Assembly (NCBI RefSeq): GCF_023544465.1
Contig: NZ_JALPVL010000007.1
Location: forward strand, 248,001 to 312,000
Direction: 5' to 3'
DNA from: Paractinoplanes maris
GTDB lineage: Bacteria > Actinomycetota > Actinomycetes > Mycobacteriales > Micromonosporaceae
Length of the DNA stretch: 64,000 nt
Position 1 is the stretch's first letter, and every line of letters starts with the position of its first letter. The translations under genes and the position numbers were made by a program. The notes under the pieces were generated by a model. That model did not search any database. It was not told the origin of the DNA and worked only from the letters and a program-made list of their open reading frames with translations. This document shows, in pieces, positions 63,124-64,000 of the stretch.

Positions 63124-64000
63124 TCAGGCAACTGCCGCAGCCGGCCGGATGTTGTGGTTGAGGTGGAAGACGTTCGCCGGGTCGTATACGGCCTTCGCTC
63201 GCGCCAGCCTGCCGTAGACAGCGGCCGGATAGGCCGCGCGGACCGCTTCCTCGGCCAGATCCTCCTGACCGATGAAGTTGAGGTGCTTGCCTTCCAGTGC
63301 CCACGGCTTCAAACCGTCGAACAGCTCACCGGTCCAGCGCAGAGCCGGCCCGGTCAGGTCGGGTCCGCCGACGGTGACGACCCACAGGACGAATTCCGCC
63401 GTACGCAGGCCGGCCGCCCCGGCGCCGTCCGGGGTGTCGCGCAGCGCACCGCCGAGGTGACGCAGTTCGATGATGTTGGCCGGCACGTCGGCCGCGGGTC
63501 CGATGGCCGCGATCAGCCGCGCCACCAGGTCGTCGGTCAGCGGTGGCAGGCTCAGCGTGCGCTCGGCGAACGGCGCCGGGCCCTCCGGGTCGGAGTAGAT
63601 GGCGGCGAAGTCGGTGTACGGCATGTCGCCGACGGTGTCGATCATGATCGGTGCGGCCGCCCGGAGTGGCGCCAGCAGCGTGTCCGCGTCCGCGGCGGCC
63701 CCGAGGAACGAAACCCGCACGTGCACCGTGAAGGTGCCGCGCAACGGCTCCGGGAACACCGGCACGTCCGGCAGCCGCATGAACGCGATCGAGGTGGTCA
63801 GCTCGTCCGGCGCCTGGGCGGTCAGGGCGGCGTAGGCCCGCAGCACCGCTCCGGCCTGGTCGCCCGGGAAGATCAGCACCCCGCCGGTCAACCGGGTGAC
63901 CGGGAACAGCTCGAACTCCATGGCGGTGACGACGCCCAGGTTGCTCTTCGAGCCGCGGACGGCCCAGAACAGCTCCGGCTCAACGTCGGCGTCGGCGTGC
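63124..64000 (-). CDS. BBE-type FAD-linked oxidase, C-terminal part (5' end outside window)
   Basis: About 291 residues are visible; the frame stays open to the right edge, so the start lies beyond base 64000. The upstream codons read ELFWAVRGSKSNLGVVTAMEFEL, which is the FAD_binding_4 segment (WAxRGGGxxFGVVT), with SKSN in place of GGGN. The end has YDPANVFHLNHNI, the berberine-bridge C-terminal signature. Family members oxidise alcohols or form C-C/C-O bonds in natural-product pathways. 41 bases upstream of the SARP gene and on the same strand. Confidence 0.85.
   Translation of the reverse strand, partial: HADADVEPELFWAVRGSKSNLGVVTAMEFELFPVTRLTGGVLIFPGDQAGAVLRAYAALTAQAPDELTTSIAFMRLPDVPVFPEPLRGTFTVHVRVSFLGAAADADTLLAPLRAAAPIMIDTVGDMPYTDFAAIYSDPEGPAPFAERTLSLPPLTDDLVARLIAAIGPAADVPANIIELRHLGGALRDTPDGAGAAGLRTAEFVLWVVTVGGPDLTGPALRWTGELFDGLKPWALEGKHLNFIGQEDLAEEAVRAAYPAAVYGRLARAKAVYDPANVFHLNHNIRPAAAVA

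Noticed and set aside
1-64000. CRISPR arrays, tRNA or rRNA genes, insertion sequences, attachment sites
   Set aside because: I saw no regularly spaced direct repeats, no tRNA-like cloverleaf or CCA-end arrangement, no transposase or integrase motifs; a covariance-model scan was not possible, so a single tRNA could still be missed.

Overview
The window is high-GC DNA from a filamentous or sporulating actinomycete. Third codon positions are strongly G/C, genes often overlap at ATGA/GTGA junctions, and there are several large LuxR/LAL and SARP/AfsR regulators, an ECF sigma factor and many secondary-metabolism enzymes. A Micromonosporaceae-type genome (for example Actinoplanes or a relative) is my guess from style only; nothing in the sequence fixes the genus. 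I saw no rRNA, tRNA, CRISPR array, transposase or integrase.

Region A (1-8.6 kb) looks like the end of a biosynthetic gene cluster. A + strand run holds a cytochrome P450 tail, a SAM methyltransferase, an MFS exporter, a caspase-like (CHAT-type) protein with a C-terminal zinc ribbon, a TmrB-like P-loop protein and a class I lysyl-tRNA synthetase. Facing it across a strong bidirectional hairpin are a MalY/PatB-type PLP enzyme and a YqcI/YcgG-family putative heme N-oxygenase. No NRPS or PKS is in view, so any core enzyme lies upstream or the product is made by another logic. This is the best candidate here for an undescribed system.

Region B (8.9-24.3 kb) is regulatory and accessory. It has an SDR, two tandem paralogous LAL regulators flanking a GAF histidine kinase, a GNAT, a GPP34 protein, a third LAL whose leader carries two inverted repeats, a quinone-oxidoreductase-like enzyme, a secreted S1 protease and a low-complexity lipoprotein.

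Region C (24.4-39.4 kb) holds a TPR membrane protein, two TetR-controlled redox loci with visible operators, and a two-component system facing a lipoprotein/MacA-like adaptor/ABC ATPase/FtsX permease operon. A PadR/ABC ATPase/FtsX operon follows, with a palindrome before padR.

Region D (39.5-46 kb) is a four-gene c-di-GMP operon on the - strand: GGDEF-EAL, an orphan amino-acid-type binding lipoprotein, GGDEF, then GGDEF-EAL. Region E (46-53.6 kb) has an aldo/keto reductase, an ECF sigma factor, an AfsR-like SARP and a fourth LAL regulator. Region F (53.6-64 kb) carries a cupin, GNATs, an SDR, three FAD oxidoreductases (two in an operon with a SnoaL-like protein), a second SARP and a partial BBE-type flavin oxidase; it may be the edge of another cluster. 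All functions are assigned by motif and family recognition from the translated sequence, not by database search.
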